Shown here one piece after another: positions 8,189 through 16,890 of a DNA stretch of 64,000 nt. The notes under the pieces are model-generated. The model was not told where the DNA came from. It was given only the letters and a program-made list of their open reading frames with translations, and ran no database searches. Each line of letters begins with the position of its first letter. Position 1 is the first letter of the stretch. The DNA is taken from assembly GCF_031157835.1 (NCBI RefSeq), contig NZ_JAVIDR010000001.1:62001-126000 (forward strand), in the 5' to 3' direction. The translations under genes and the position numbers were made by a program. Source of the DNA: Acinetobacter rudis. Its GTDB lineage: Bacteria; Pseudomonadota; Gammaproteobacteria; Pseudomonadales; Moraxellaceae.

Positions 8189-10008
8189 GTTTTACTTCCC
8201 CACTTTTGTCTTCCATGACGTAAAGCAATCACAGACACTAAGCCCAATAGCCCCCATAATCCTGTTGCTCCGCCTCCAGCCTTTTTATTTTCAATCCCTT
8301 CATTGGGCTCTTGCACTATTCGTGTTGGAATGGATACATATGGATTGGTCGAATCTGTAAAACGTGATGTGCTTGTTACAACCAATGAAGTAAATTCATC
8401 CATACCATGCCAATTACCATTTGGCACATAAGTAAATACCCCGTCTTGACTTGCTGTCAAAGTACCTTTTGAGTTTGGTGTACTATTTGATTGAACTATC
8501 TTTAGACATCCTGCTTGCCATGTTTGCCCATTGGGTTGTTGGCCAAACAAACGTACGCAAACATCAGGACTAACCAGCTCGCCATCTTTGAGCTGTTCAT
8601 CTAACTTCATTTTTGCAACTTGACCATAAGAGATGTTTTGACCAATTTGTGGACTTGCATTGGGAGTGACATAAAGTTCAATAGCACCACGGTCACATAA
8701 CTGAGGTTCAGCTGGGCGTGGCTTACCGCGTTGATCATCTACTGCGCAAGATAATAATTGACTATTATGCTCAGGTCCACGATTCACGATCGGAGAATCA
8801 GTGATAAACCGATAACTATTTAACAAACGAGGTTTAAAAAAGCCCCAAGCGCTGTCATTACTCGTACTATTAAATGGACAAAGTAGACCTTGGCTACTTA
8901 TGTCACACTCTGCATCAATATCTTTACCAGCAAGTAAAACTGTATCTTTGGGTACGACTTGTCCCATTGTCCCTGCACAGCCAACACCATATAAATTATT
9001 ACTAATGTTATTTGCATCCGTAGCATTATTCACTTGGCAGTCTTGGGAGCCATTGTTTAAAAGTATGCTATTCACCACATACGCTTTTTTAAATGGCGAA
9101 TCAATAATTAGACCTTTATCATTCAAAATAATCGTGCTGTTATTTATACTCATACCATCAATAACACGTAGCACATATCCTTTATTATTAAAGATCGTAC
9201 TATTACTAATACCACGACCTAAATTTGTGCCAATATCTTCTAATTGTTCTTTACTAAAAGGTTTTTTAACCTCTATATTTGCCGCCCGAGCATCGGTTGT
9301 TATATTGTCTCTCAGGACTAAACGGGCACCTATATACTGTAGCATCTCACTATAAATGACAGCACCTTGTTCAGCCTTATTGCCCTTAAACATCACATCA
9401 AGCATCTCCAGTGAAGCTTGTTTATCATCCTTATCATATTCACCGGCATTGTAAATTGCCCCACCTTGTTGCGCTTTTCCACCTTGTAGTTGGCTAACAA
9501 TTATATTCAGTTTTTCTTTGTTATAGATTAAGCCACCTTGATTTTGACACAGGTTTTCATTACAACCTTTCAAGTTTAACTGTTGCAAGAAAACATGAAT
9601 GGGACCTGGTTTATCAGTCTTTGGCTTTTCAGTTTCGCTATATCGTTCAATCCAAAATAGCCGATCTTTGCCTAGCATTTTAATAGAGGCATTATACTTT
9701 TCAGGTCGAGTTTCATTTGCACCTTGCTCAATCAAGGTTCGAATGACAAGATTTTTTCTAATTTTAATCTGGCTATTTAACTTATATTCAGTTTTGGGTT
9801 TTAAATAGATGGTACTCTCTGCATCCTCACCGCCACATCCCTTGTAACCCTCTTTAGGCATACCCAAGTTAACGTATTCAATTGCTTCACGAAGTGAACA
9901 TTGCTGATCATCTGCAACGATGTCCTCAGTTGTTGTAACGTATATTGGTGCAGCATATGACTGAGTTGCAACAATAAAGAGTCCTAACAGTACGCCCTGC
10001 TTGAGCAT
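8185..10008 (-). CDS. Secreted CSLREA-domain protein with GlyGly-CTERM sorting tail (607 aa)
   Basis: This is a paralogue of the next gene. It has a signal peptide of about 19 residues ending in SYA, then CSLREA at residues 37-42, then beta-helix-like rungs (GGLIYNKEKLNIIVSQ, GGAIYNAGE). Near the end come an Ig-like region with the motif HGMDEFTSLVV, then a Gly-rich segment (KKAGGGATG), a hydrophobic stretch and a basic tail: the GlyGly-CTERM layout. It is transcribed first, and its stop overlaps the start of the 806-residue gene (ATGA), so the two are translationally coupled. A role on the cell surface or in the medium is inferred from the sorting signals. No catalytic motif is seen. Confidence 0.85.
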   Translation of the reverse strand: MLKQGVLLGLFIVATQSYAAPIYVTTTEDIVADDQQCSLREAIEYVNLGMPKEGYKGCGGEDAESTIYLKPKTEYKLNSQIKIRKNLVIRTLIEQGANETRPEKYNASIKMLGKDRLFWIERYSETEKPKTDKPGPIHVFLQQLNLKGCNENLCQNQGGLIYNKEKLNIIVSQLQGGKAQQGGAIYNAGEYDKDDKQASLEMLDVMFKGNKAEQGAVIYSEMLQYIGARLVLRDNITTDARAANIEVKKPFSKEQLEDIGTNLGRGISNSTIFNNKGYVLRVIDGMSINNSTIILNDKGLIIDSPFKKAYVVNSILLNNGSQDCQVNNATDANNISNNLYGVGCAGTMGQVVPKDTVLLAGKDIDAECDISSQGLLCPFNSTSNDSAWGFFKPRLLNSYRFITDSPIVNRGPEHNSQLLSCAVDDQRGKPRPAEPQLCDRGAIELYVTPNASPQIGQNISYGQVAKMKLDEQLKDGELVSPDVCVRLFGQQPNGQTWQAGCLKIVQSNSTPNSKGTLTASQDGVFTYVPNGNWHGMDEFTSLVVTSTSRFTDSTNPYVSIPTRIVQEPNEGIENKKAGGGATGLWGLLGLVSVIALRHGRQKWGSKT

Positions 10009-10111
10009 CCAAATCTCCTTTTCATATTTTTATTTGTTCTAAACGCAAAAATACTTTACATATTTCCGCCCAATCTGTCACAAAATAAAAAAATAAACAA
10101 GGCTTTTGGGG

Positions 10112-10816
10112 TCAATGATACTCATTGATTAAGGCATATATTTGTCGTAACACAGCATGAGAAAGTTTAGTTTTTTCACCTTGTAGCAACTTTTCCAGTT
10201 GATCTACAGATTGAAGCAAGAGACTGGTTTGATGTGGACCATGATAAAGAAGATAGTCAATAATTTGCGCGTCAAAATGTACACCACGGCGTGTCAATAC
10301 GGAATTGAGTAAAGACTTACGATCTGCTAAATCATCACCATTCGGTACTCTTACACTTACGGCTTGATTTAGGCGCGAACGTAGATCATATAATTCAAGT
10401 TTTAATTCTTTAGGTGCGAAACGCGATGAAAACACCAACTGACCACCGTCTTGCTGACTACTATTAATCAAATGGAAGATCGCAGTTTGCCAATGAGGCA
10501 CGCCTAAAATTGCTTCAATATCATCTAAGGCCACTAAATCATAATTTTCTAAGGCACTGATTGCCTCAATAGGTGCATCTAATAATTCTAACAATGATAC
10601 CTTTATGGCTGATTTACCAATTTCTTGATAAGAATCACAGATGGCGCTGAGTAAATGGCTTTTCCCCGTTCCAGCCTCACCATAGACATAAAACCGATGG
10701 ACTAATCCTGCGTGTAGCTGTCTCACAGCATCAATTACAGCACCCCATCCAGGGCCAGAAAAGTCACTGATCTTCGCATCCAGATGAGGTTCTATATTCA
10801 ACTGCAATTGACGCAT
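10112..10816 (-). CDS. hda: DnaA regulatory inactivator Hda
   Basis: The 234-residue protein is a short DnaA homologue consisting of the AAA+ domain. The Walker A motif GEAGTGKSH lies near residue 46 and the Walker B LVALDDIEAI near residue 94, and the start contains the short QLQLNIEPH segment typical of the sliding-clamp-binding N-terminus. Hda with DNA-bound clamp stimulates ATP hydrolysis by DnaA and so prevents re-initiation. It lacks DnaA domain IV. It lies 22 bases downstream of perM, an arrangement common in gammaproteobacteria. Confidence 0.88.
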   Translation of the reverse strand: MRQLQLNIEPHLDAKISDFSGPGWGAVIDAVRQLHAGLVHRFYVYGEAGTGKSHLLSAICDSYQEIGKSAIKVSLLELLDAPIEAISALENYDLVALDDIEAILGVPHWQTAIFHLINSSQQDGGQLVFSSRFAPKELKLELYDLRSRLNQAVSVRVPNGDDLADRKSLLNSVLTRRGVHFDAQIIDYLLYHGPHQTSLLLQSVDQLEKLLQGEKTKLSHAVLRQIYALINEYH

Positions 10817-10838
10817 CGGTTTTTTTTAACTCCAAATT

Positions 10839-12038
10839 TTATTTTACAGGCTGATCATCATCAGATGACTGCACTGTTGTTTGTACTTGTGATACCACAT
10901 CTTGTACTTGGTCTGTAGGATTATACACTACATGTTGTTGCTCTGTATGGAGGTGATCACTCTCAATTACAAGTCTATTTTGATAAAAATCACTCTGTTG
11001 GTAATATTGGCGCAAGTGCTTAAGTAATACCACAATCACTGCCGCAACTGGTAAAGCAACCAACATACCCAAAAAACCACCTAACTGTGCGCCAGCCAAA
11101 ACAGCAAATACCACGGCAACAGGTGATAAGCCAATTTTATCGCCCAATAAGAACGGCTGTAAGATATACCCCTCAATCACTTGTCCCAACATAAACACGC
11201 CAAAGACCATTGCCAGATGAACCCAATCTAAGCCAAATTGGAACAAAGCAGCTATGACCGCAGCAATAATGCCTACAGCAAAACCAAGATAAGGAATAAT
11301 ACTCGCTAGACCTGCAACCATACCAATAATGAGTCCCACCTCAATACCGACCAATTGCAATCCAACCGCATAGACAATGCCCAATAAGACCATCACCAAA
11401 AACTGACCTTTTACAAATGCTCCCAATACATCATGGCAATCTTTAACGATTTGCATGGTTTTCGTTTCAAAGCGAGGTGGAATGAGTGTATGAATGCGCG
11501 CCAGCATACGATTCCAATCTAATAAAAAGTAAAAAGTAATGATAGGAATAAGCACAACCGTACCACTGACTTGAATCACACTTAATCCAGATTGAACAAT
11601 GGATAACAACATGCTTTGTATACTGTCCATGTTGTAATTGGTCTGTATATAATCCATGACAACTTTAGAAAGCTTATCAGTATCAATCTGCATATTTTCT
11701 AAATTAAATGTCACTGCCCCCCATGGCAGTAAAGTGTGATTCACCCACTGGATTCCTGCAGGTAAGCTATCACGAAAATAGACCAGCTGTTTCCAGACTA
11801 AAGGTACGACAAACCAGACTGCCCAAACCATCACCAAAGAAATGGCCAAAAAGACATTGGTGATCGCAAGCCAGCGTGGTAAAAATCTTGAGAGCTTATT
11901 CACAGGTTGACTAAATAAATAAGCAATAAAAAATGCAGCTAAAAACGGAATAACCACAGGTTTGAGTAGATAAAGAATCCATAACCCTATCCCGATTGCC
12001 GATAATATAAAAATGCGTTTTAAAGTTATATCGTGCAT
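10839..12038 (-). CDS. perM: AI-2E family transporter / PerM-like permease
   Basis: The 399-residue integral membrane protein has about eight hydrophobic segments. It shows family hallmarks: the N-terminal VVIPFLAAFFIAYLFSQPVN, and the C-terminal PYLGFAVG and GDKIGLSPVAVVFAVLAGAQLGG regions. The C-terminal 60 residues are polar and Gln/Asp-rich, and cytosolic. Family members are proposed to export autoinducer-2 or act as ion antiporters, and the substrate cannot be set here. It is the first gene of a perM-hda pair, divergent from purM. Confidence 0.85.
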   Translation of the reverse strand: MHDITLKRIFILSAIGIGLWILYLLKPVVIPFLAAFFIAYLFSQPVNKLSRFLPRWLAITNVFLAISLVMVWAVWFVVPLVWKQLVYFRDSLPAGIQWVNHTLLPWGAVTFNLENMQIDTDKLSKVVMDYIQTNYNMDSIQSMLLSIVQSGLSVIQVSGTVVLIPIITFYFLLDWNRMLARIHTLIPPRFETKTMQIVKDCHDVLGAFVKGQFLVMVLLGIVYAVGLQLVGIEVGLIIGMVAGLASIIPYLGFAVGIIAAVIAALFQFGLDWVHLAMVFGVFMLGQVIEGYILQPFLLGDKIGLSPVAVVFAVLAGAQLGGFLGMLVALPVAAVIVVLLKHLRQYYQQSDFYQNRLVIESDHLHTEQQHVVYNPTDQVQDVVSQVQTTVQSSDDDQPVK

Positions 12039-12140
12039 ATCATCGCGCCTTATTGGTGATTCTTGGCAGTCTAAATTAAAATAATTAAATTAAGATAGCA
12101 TTTTCGCATAGAATTAACATAAGAGTTTTACATAATCAGG

Positions 12141-12164
12141 TATAATCTCCGCGCGAATGCGGAG
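12141..12164 (+). promoter_or_regulatory. Probable purM -10 element and ribosome-binding site
   Basis: A perfect TATAAT at 12141-12146 is followed by GGAG at 12161-12164, placed 8 bases before the purM ATG. A good -35 hexamer at standard spacing is not seen, so the promoter assignment is partial. Confidence 0.4.
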
Positions 12165-12172
12165 ACTTCATT

Positions 12173-13243
12173 ATGAGCAACACAACTTCTCAATCAAACA
12201 CTGGTTTAAGTTACAAAGATGCTGGTGTGGACATTGAAGCGGGCGACGCACTAGTCGATCGAATCAAATCAGTCGCTAAACGAACAACTCGACCTGAGGT
12301 AATGGGTGGGCTAGGTGGTTTTGGCGCATTATGTAAAATTCCAAAAGGCTATGAAGAGCCTGTATTGGTTTCCGGCACAGATGGCGTTGGAACAAAATTA
12401 CGTGTCGCATTAAATCTAAACCGTCACAATACCATCGGTCAAGATTTAGTTGCTATGTGTGTCAACGACCTTTTAGTTTGTGGTGCAGAACCACTATTCT
12501 TCCTTGACTATTATGCTACTGGTCACTTAAATGTTGACGTTGCTGCTGATGTCGTTACTGGAATCGGCCAAGGTTGTGAACTTGCAGGTTGTGCCCTAGT
12601 TGGCGGTGAAACAGCTGAAATGCCAGGCATGTATGAAGGCGAGGACTATGACCTTGCTGGTTTTGCTGTTGGTGTTGTAGAACAAAGTAAAATCATTGAT
12701 GGTAGCCAAGTTAAAGCGGGTGACGTATTAATTGGTGTTGCATCTTCTGGTGCACATTCAAATGGTTATTCACTTTTACGTAAAATCATCGACATTAAAA
12801 ATGTTGACCTAGAGCAAATCATTGATGGTCGCACTTTAGCAGATGTCGTGATGGAACCTACTCGTATTTACGTCAAACCAATTCTTGAATTGTGTAAACA
12901 AGTGAATGTACACGCAATGGCTCACATCACTGGTGGTGGTTTACCTGGTAACCTACCTCGTGTACTACCAAATGGTGCTCAAGCAGTGATTGATGAATCA
13001 TCTTGGCAATGGCCTGAACTATTCAAATTACTACAACGCGAAGGTGGTGTAGAACAATTTGAAATGTATCGTACATTTAACTGTGGTGTGGGTATGGTTA
13101 TTGCTGTTGATGCAGCTGATGCTCAAAACACAATCGACATTTTAAATGCACAAGGTGAATCTGCTTGGAAAATTGGACATATCCAAGACAATGCCGCTTC
13201 TGTCGCTGGTGCAGATGAAAAAATTCGTGTGATCTTTGCATGA
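12173..13243 (+). CDS. purM: Phosphoribosylformylglycinamidine cyclo-ligase (AIR synthase)
   Basis: Catalyses ATP-dependent ring closure of FGAM to aminoimidazole ribotide in de novo purine synthesis in the cytosol. The 356-residue length matches the family. Visible signatures are [17 protein letters not shown] near the start, the [11 protein letters not shown] phosphate-binding segment, [11 protein letters not shown] and [16 protein letters not shown]. The start is fixed by a GGAG site 8 bases upstream. purN follows with a 4-base overlap, giving the standard purMN operon. Confidence 0.97.
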   Translation: MSNTTSQSNTGLSYKDAGVDIEAGDALVDRIKSVAKRTTRPEVMGGLGGFGALCKIPKGYEEPVLVSGTDGVGTKLRVALNLNRHNTIGQDLVAMCVNDLLVCGAEPLFFLDYYATGHLNVDVAADVVTGIGQGCELAGCALVGGETAEMPGMYEGEDYDLAGFAVGVVEQSKIIDGSQVKAGDVLIGVASSGAHSNGYSLLRKIIDIKNVDLEQIIDGRTLADVVMEPTRIYVKPILELCKQVNVHAMAHITGGGLPGNLPRVLPNGAQAVIDESSWQWPELFKLLQREGGVEQFEMYRTFNCGVGMVIAVDAADAQNTIDILNAQGESAWKIGHIQDNAASVAGADEKIRVIFA

Positions 13244-13872
13244 TGAAAATCGCAGTACTGGTTTCTGGCAACGGTAGTAATCTGCAAGCCATTATTGATG
13301 CAAAAGTATCAGGGCAAATCGTTGGTGTTATCTCCAACAAAGCCAATGCTTTTGCATTAAAACGTGCCGAACAGGCAGGTATTGCAACAGCTGTTATTGA
13401 ACACAAAGATTATCCCGATCGTGTAAGTTTTGATGCAGTGATGCAACAACAACTACTTGATTGGAATGTCGATCTAGTTGTTTTAGCTGGTTTTATGCGT
13501 ATCCTTAGCCCTGGCTTTGTTCAGCAATGGCAAGGTAAAATGCTCAACATTCATCCTTCACTGCTACCTCATTATAAAGGTATGCATACTCATCAACGAG
13601 TATTACAAAGCGGTGAAGTTTTTCATGGGTGTACTGTACACTTCGTTACAGCTGAGCTTGATGCAGGACCAGCTTTAGCACAAAGTGTACTCAAGATTGC
13701 CCACCATGATGATACCGATAGCTTAGCTCAGCGTATTCATCAGCTTGAACATTTTATCTACCCGTTGGTCATCGACTGGTTGTGCCAAGGTACGTTGCAA
13801 TATCAGCCACAAGGCCATGTCACTTTCCGTGGTCAAGTGCTACATAAACCAATCCAGTTTAGTCAATTCTAA
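13240..13872 (+). CDS. purN: Phosphoribosylglycinamide formyltransferase (GAR transformylase)
   Basis: Transfers a formyl group from 10-formyl-tetrahydrofolate to GAR in purine synthesis. The 210 residues show the family start [17 protein letters not shown] (phosphate loop). The catalytic region is [18 protein letters not shown], with the conserved Asn, His and later Asp (ELDAGP). ATG overlaps the purM stop (ATGA), so translation is coupled. A bidirectional terminator follows 40 bases later. Confidence 0.96.
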   Translation: MMKIAVLVSGNGSNLQAIIDAKVSGQIVGVISNKANAFALKRAEQAGIATAVIEHKDYPDRVSFDAVMQQQLLDWNVDLVVLAGFMRILSPGFVQQWQGKMLNIHPSLLPHYKGMHTHQRVLQSGEVFHGCTVHFVTAELDAGPALAQSVLKIAHHDDTDSLAQRIHQLEHFIYPLVIDWLCQGTLQYQPQGHVTFRGQVLHKPIQFSQF

Positions 13873-13913
13873 GATTTTCATTCAAACTGCGTTATCGCAA
13901 GGTCAATGAGAAC

Positions 13914-13946
13914 AAAAAAATGCGCATCCATTGATGCGCATTTTTT
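13914..13946. terminator. Bidirectional terminator between purN and the convergent hydrolase gene
   Basis: Arms TGCGCATC and GATGCGCA (13921-13940) are flanked by an A-run on the left and a T-run on the right, so the hairpin can end transcripts from both sides. Confidence 0.85.
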
Positions 13947-13954
13947 ATGCCAAA

Positions 13955-14776
13955 TTAAACAGCTTGATGATCTAGGATCAATTGTTTCACTACATTAACT
14001 GTTGTCTCTGGATGTTCGAGTGGAAACATGTGGCCTCCCTCAGTAACTTGATAAGGAATACCCAATTTACGCTGCGCAATTTGTGGGAAACCGCGGCTTA
14101 AAAACTGGCTATCCTGCCCTACAACCATATTGACTGGTATTTTAGGCTGTGCCATAGGCAGCCACCAAAGCGACGGATTATTTCTAAAGATGGCCACCTC
14201 ATCTGCTTTGGATATGGTCAATGTTACACCACCACGAACAGGATCATCAGTGAGCGCATATTGTAAATATGCTTGAAAACAATCTTCATCAAACTTTTGA
14301 TAAAAACCTTTGGGTCTAAGCAATTCACCTGCTTGTTGGCGAGACTCCCAATGATCACGGCGTCGTACCGATAAACCTGCAGGTGTAATTTTATCTACAG
14401 TTTTAGGGTGAAAAATTTTCGCCAAATGAAACATAAGCGAATGCTTGCCCATAATAAAAGGTGGATCAAGCATAATCACCTGACGAAACAACTCTGGACG
14501 TTTCTTTGCTGCCATATAGGTCAAAACCGAACCCAATGAATGTCCCAAGCCAATGACTGCTTGGCCTTGACCTTGTTGAGTCACGCTATCAATAATCTGA
14601 TCAACTAAATGAGGCCAATGATTACTAATTGGATATCGCTTATCTGGGCCAATCATTGGCACATAAACAATTTGATACTCATGGCTCAGTTGTTCAAATA
14701 ATTTTGTATATACTTTCGATGGCACACCATTGGCATGCGCAAAATGTATTATCGGTTTATTGCTATTTGACATCAT
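13955..14776 (-). CDS. Alpha/beta-fold hydrolase (273 aa)
   Basis: A cytosolic-looking hydrolase without a signal peptide. The oxyanion region FAHANG lies at the N-terminus, and the nucleophile elbow GLGHSLGSVL carries the catalytic Ser near residue 98. A His near the C-terminus (EGGHMFPLEHP) probably completes the triad. The family includes esterases, thioesterases and C-C hydrolases, and the substrate is not predictable. It starts 10 bases after sppA ends, so the two are likely co-transcribed. Confidence 0.8.
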   Translation of the reverse strand: MMSNSNKPIIHFAHANGVPSKVYTKLFEQLSHEYQIVYVPMIGPDKRYPISNHWPHLVDQIIDSVTQQGQGQAVIGLGHSLGSVLTYMAAKKRPELFRQVIMLDPPFIMGKHSLMFHLAKIFHPKTVDKITPAGLSVRRRDHWESRQQAGELLRPKGFYQKFDEDCFQAYLQYALTDDPVRGGVTLTISKADEVAIFRNNPSLWWLPMAQPKIPVNMVVGQDSQFLSRGFPQIAQRKLGIPYQVTEGGHMFPLEHPETTVNVVKQLILDHQAV

Positions 14777-14786
14777 GTACTCGCAA

Positions 14787-15803
14787 TTACTGAATCTTGG
14801 TTTGGTTTTGCGACTGCATTTGTTGCATCATTGCAGTGCCTAAGTGCTGTCCCATTTCACTTCCCATACGCCCCATAATTGAATCAAAAGGTGTACGTTC
14901 AACAGTGTAGTTAACTGTTTTTTTCATATCCAATTCACGTTTTAAACTTTCGATATTACCAGTCTTATCTGCAATACCCAATTGAATCGCTTGTTCGCCT
15001 GTCCAGAATAGGCCAGAGAAAATTGCGGGATCATTTGACTTCAGTTTATTACCACGACCTGTTTTCACAGCTTCGATAAAGTGCTTATGAACATTATCCA
15101 ATAAAGCCTGAATATGTTGTTTTTGCTCGGCATTAATTGGTTTTGTCATACTCAAGATATCTTTATTACTGCCAGCTGTCATGGTACGGTCTTCAATACC
15201 TAATTTTTGAGCTAAACCACTTACTCCATAATTAGGCATAATTACCCCAATAGAACCCACTAAACTTGAAGGATTCACCCAAATTTGATCCGCAGCTGAG
15301 GCAATATAATAAGCACCTGAAGCGCCCATATCACCAATTACCGCATACACTTTTTTATCTGGATTTTGTTTTTTGAGGTACTGGATTTCCTGCCAGATGT
15401 CATCAGACTGTACGGGTGAACCGCCAGGTGAATTTATGTTCAGTACAACAGCTCGGCTTCCCTTCGCTTCAAACGCAGCTTTGAGTGACTTAATGGTATC
15501 GACACTATTTACAGACTGACTACCAGAGTCAATCGTGCCAATAATATTGACTACAGCTAAGTGAGGTTCAATGCTACTTGCCATGTTTTCACTTGAACTG
15601 CTCAAAGAGCAGCCTCTAAACATGAAGATTAATATTGCAAGTACATAAATCATGCTAACAAATTTAAAGAATATTCCCCAACGTCGACTACGCTGTTGCT
15701 CTTTTACTGATGAAAGCACTGCCTTTTCTAAAATCTTCCACTCTTGCCCTGTTGCTGGAAGCTCAGTTTTTTCTTTATGTGGTTGTGGTGGCCAATCGGA
15801 CAT
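14787..15803 (-). CDS. sppA: Signal peptide peptidase SppA (S49 family)
   Basis: Membrane-anchored serine protease expected to degrade cleaved signal peptides in the inner membrane. A cytosolic N-terminus of about 45 residues precedes one transmembrane segment (VSMIYVLAILIFMF). The catalytic region includes INSPGGSP, the nucleophile Ser in GDMGASGAYYIASAAD and the general-base Lys in SNKDILSM. At 338 residues it is the short single-domain form, not the duplicated E. coli-type protein. It shares an operon with the downstream hydrolase. Confidence 0.92.
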   Translation of the reverse strand: MSDWPPQPHKEKTELPATGQEWKILEKAVLSSVKEQQRSRRWGIFFKFVSMIYVLAILIFMFRGCSLSSSSENMASSIEPHLAVVNIIGTIDSGSQSVNSVDTIKSLKAAFEAKGSRAVVLNINSPGGSPVQSDDIWQEIQYLKKQNPDKKVYAVIGDMGASGAYYIASAADQIWVNPSSLVGSIGVIMPNYGVSGLAQKLGIEDRTMTAGSNKDILSMTKPINAEQKQHIQALLDNVHKHFIEAVKTGRGNKLKSNDPAIFSGLFWTGEQAIQLGIADKTGNIESLKRELDMKKTVNYTVERTPFDSIMGRMGSEMGQHLGTAMMQQMQSQNQTKIQ

Positions 15804-15942
15804 AGTTAAGATGATCCAAATAGAAATTTAGGTGACTATTATATACAAGCTTTGTGATTAAACTGTCTAATCAACTTGAATTAACCTATAATAATCATGG
15901 CATTTTTACTTAAATTCAACGGATTCTCTCTCTTTACACGCG

Positions 15943-16890
15943 ATGAAAAAACAACAAACAACGACGATTACCCGCCTATTTCACTTTTTTGGCAGACAAC
16001 CCATTATGTTGTTGCGCCTTATTGCAAGAAGTTTGGCCTTCATTGTCAATTTAACAGGTGTCAGTAAGACCTCGAAAACACTCAGTCTAAATATTAATAT
16101 CTGTTTACCAGAACTCAGTGAAACAAAGCGCCAGCAAATTACCCAAGCTGCTATACGCAATGAGATGCAATCCTACTTTGAATTTTTTAGTATTTGGGCC
16201 AGCAGCAATGAAAAAAATATTTCACGTATCCATAGTATTCAAGGTGAAGAACATGTACATGCAGCAATAGCAGCAGCAAAAGGTCTTGTTCTTATTGTTC
16301 CACATTTTGGTACTTGGGAAGTGATGAATGCTTGGTTTGCTCAACATACTCAAATGACCATTATGTACAAACCAATTAAAAATGCAGAAGCAGATCAATT
16401 TGTTCGTCAGGCACGCAGCCGAGAAAATGCCATTTTAGTCCCAACAGATGAATCTGGTGTCAGACAAATTTTCAAAGCATTAAAGCAAGGTGGAACCACT
16501 GTGATTTTACCTGATCATAGTCCGAACATTGGTGGGGAGATGATCGAATACTTTGGTATCCCACTTGCGAGTAGTAGTTTGAGCGCCAAACTCATCCAAA
16601 AAACCAAAGCAAAAGCACTGTTTTTATACGCAATGCGTAATCAATCGAATGGCTTTGATATGCATATTGAACCCGTAAATGAAGAAATTTATCAAGGCAC
16701 TGCAGAACAAGGGACTTTGGTTATTCACCAAATGATTGAACAGCTTATTCGACGTTACCCAGAGCATTACCATTGGAGCTACAAACGTTTTAAAGCAAAT
16801 CCTGCTCTGCAAGATATTTATCATATTCCTCGTGAGCAAGCGCTAGAACACGTTGCCGCTGTTCGCCAACAGCAACAAAATCTATCTTAG
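15943..16890 (+). CDS. LpxL/HtrB-family lysophospholipid (lipid A) acyltransferase
   Basis: The 315-residue enzyme has the family's HX4(D/E) catalytic motif as HFGTWE near residue 125. Other conserved segments are ILPDHSP and GIPLASSSLSAKLIQ. An N-terminal hydrophobic stretch (LLRLIARSLAFIVNL) anchors it at the inner membrane. Members add late acyl chains to lipid A. Acinetobacter encodes more than one homologue, so whether this is LpxL, LpxM or another member cannot be settled here. Its 3' end overlaps the convergent comEC gene by 9 bases. Confidence 0.87.
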   Translation: MKKQQTTTITRLFHFFGRQPIMLLRLIARSLAFIVNLTGVSKTSKTLSLNINICLPELSETKRQQITQAAIRNEMQSYFEFFSIWASSNEKNISRIHSIQGEEHVHAAIAAAKGLVLIVPHFGTWEVMNAWFAQHTQMTIMYKPIKNAEADQFVRQARSRENAILVPTDESGVRQIFKALKQGGTTVILPDHSPNIGGEMIEYFGIPLASSSLSAKLIQKTKAKALFLYAMRNQSNGFDMHIEPVNEEIYQGTAEQGTLVIHQMIEQLIRRYPEHYHWSYKRFKANPALQDIYHIPREQALEHVAAVRQQQQNLS

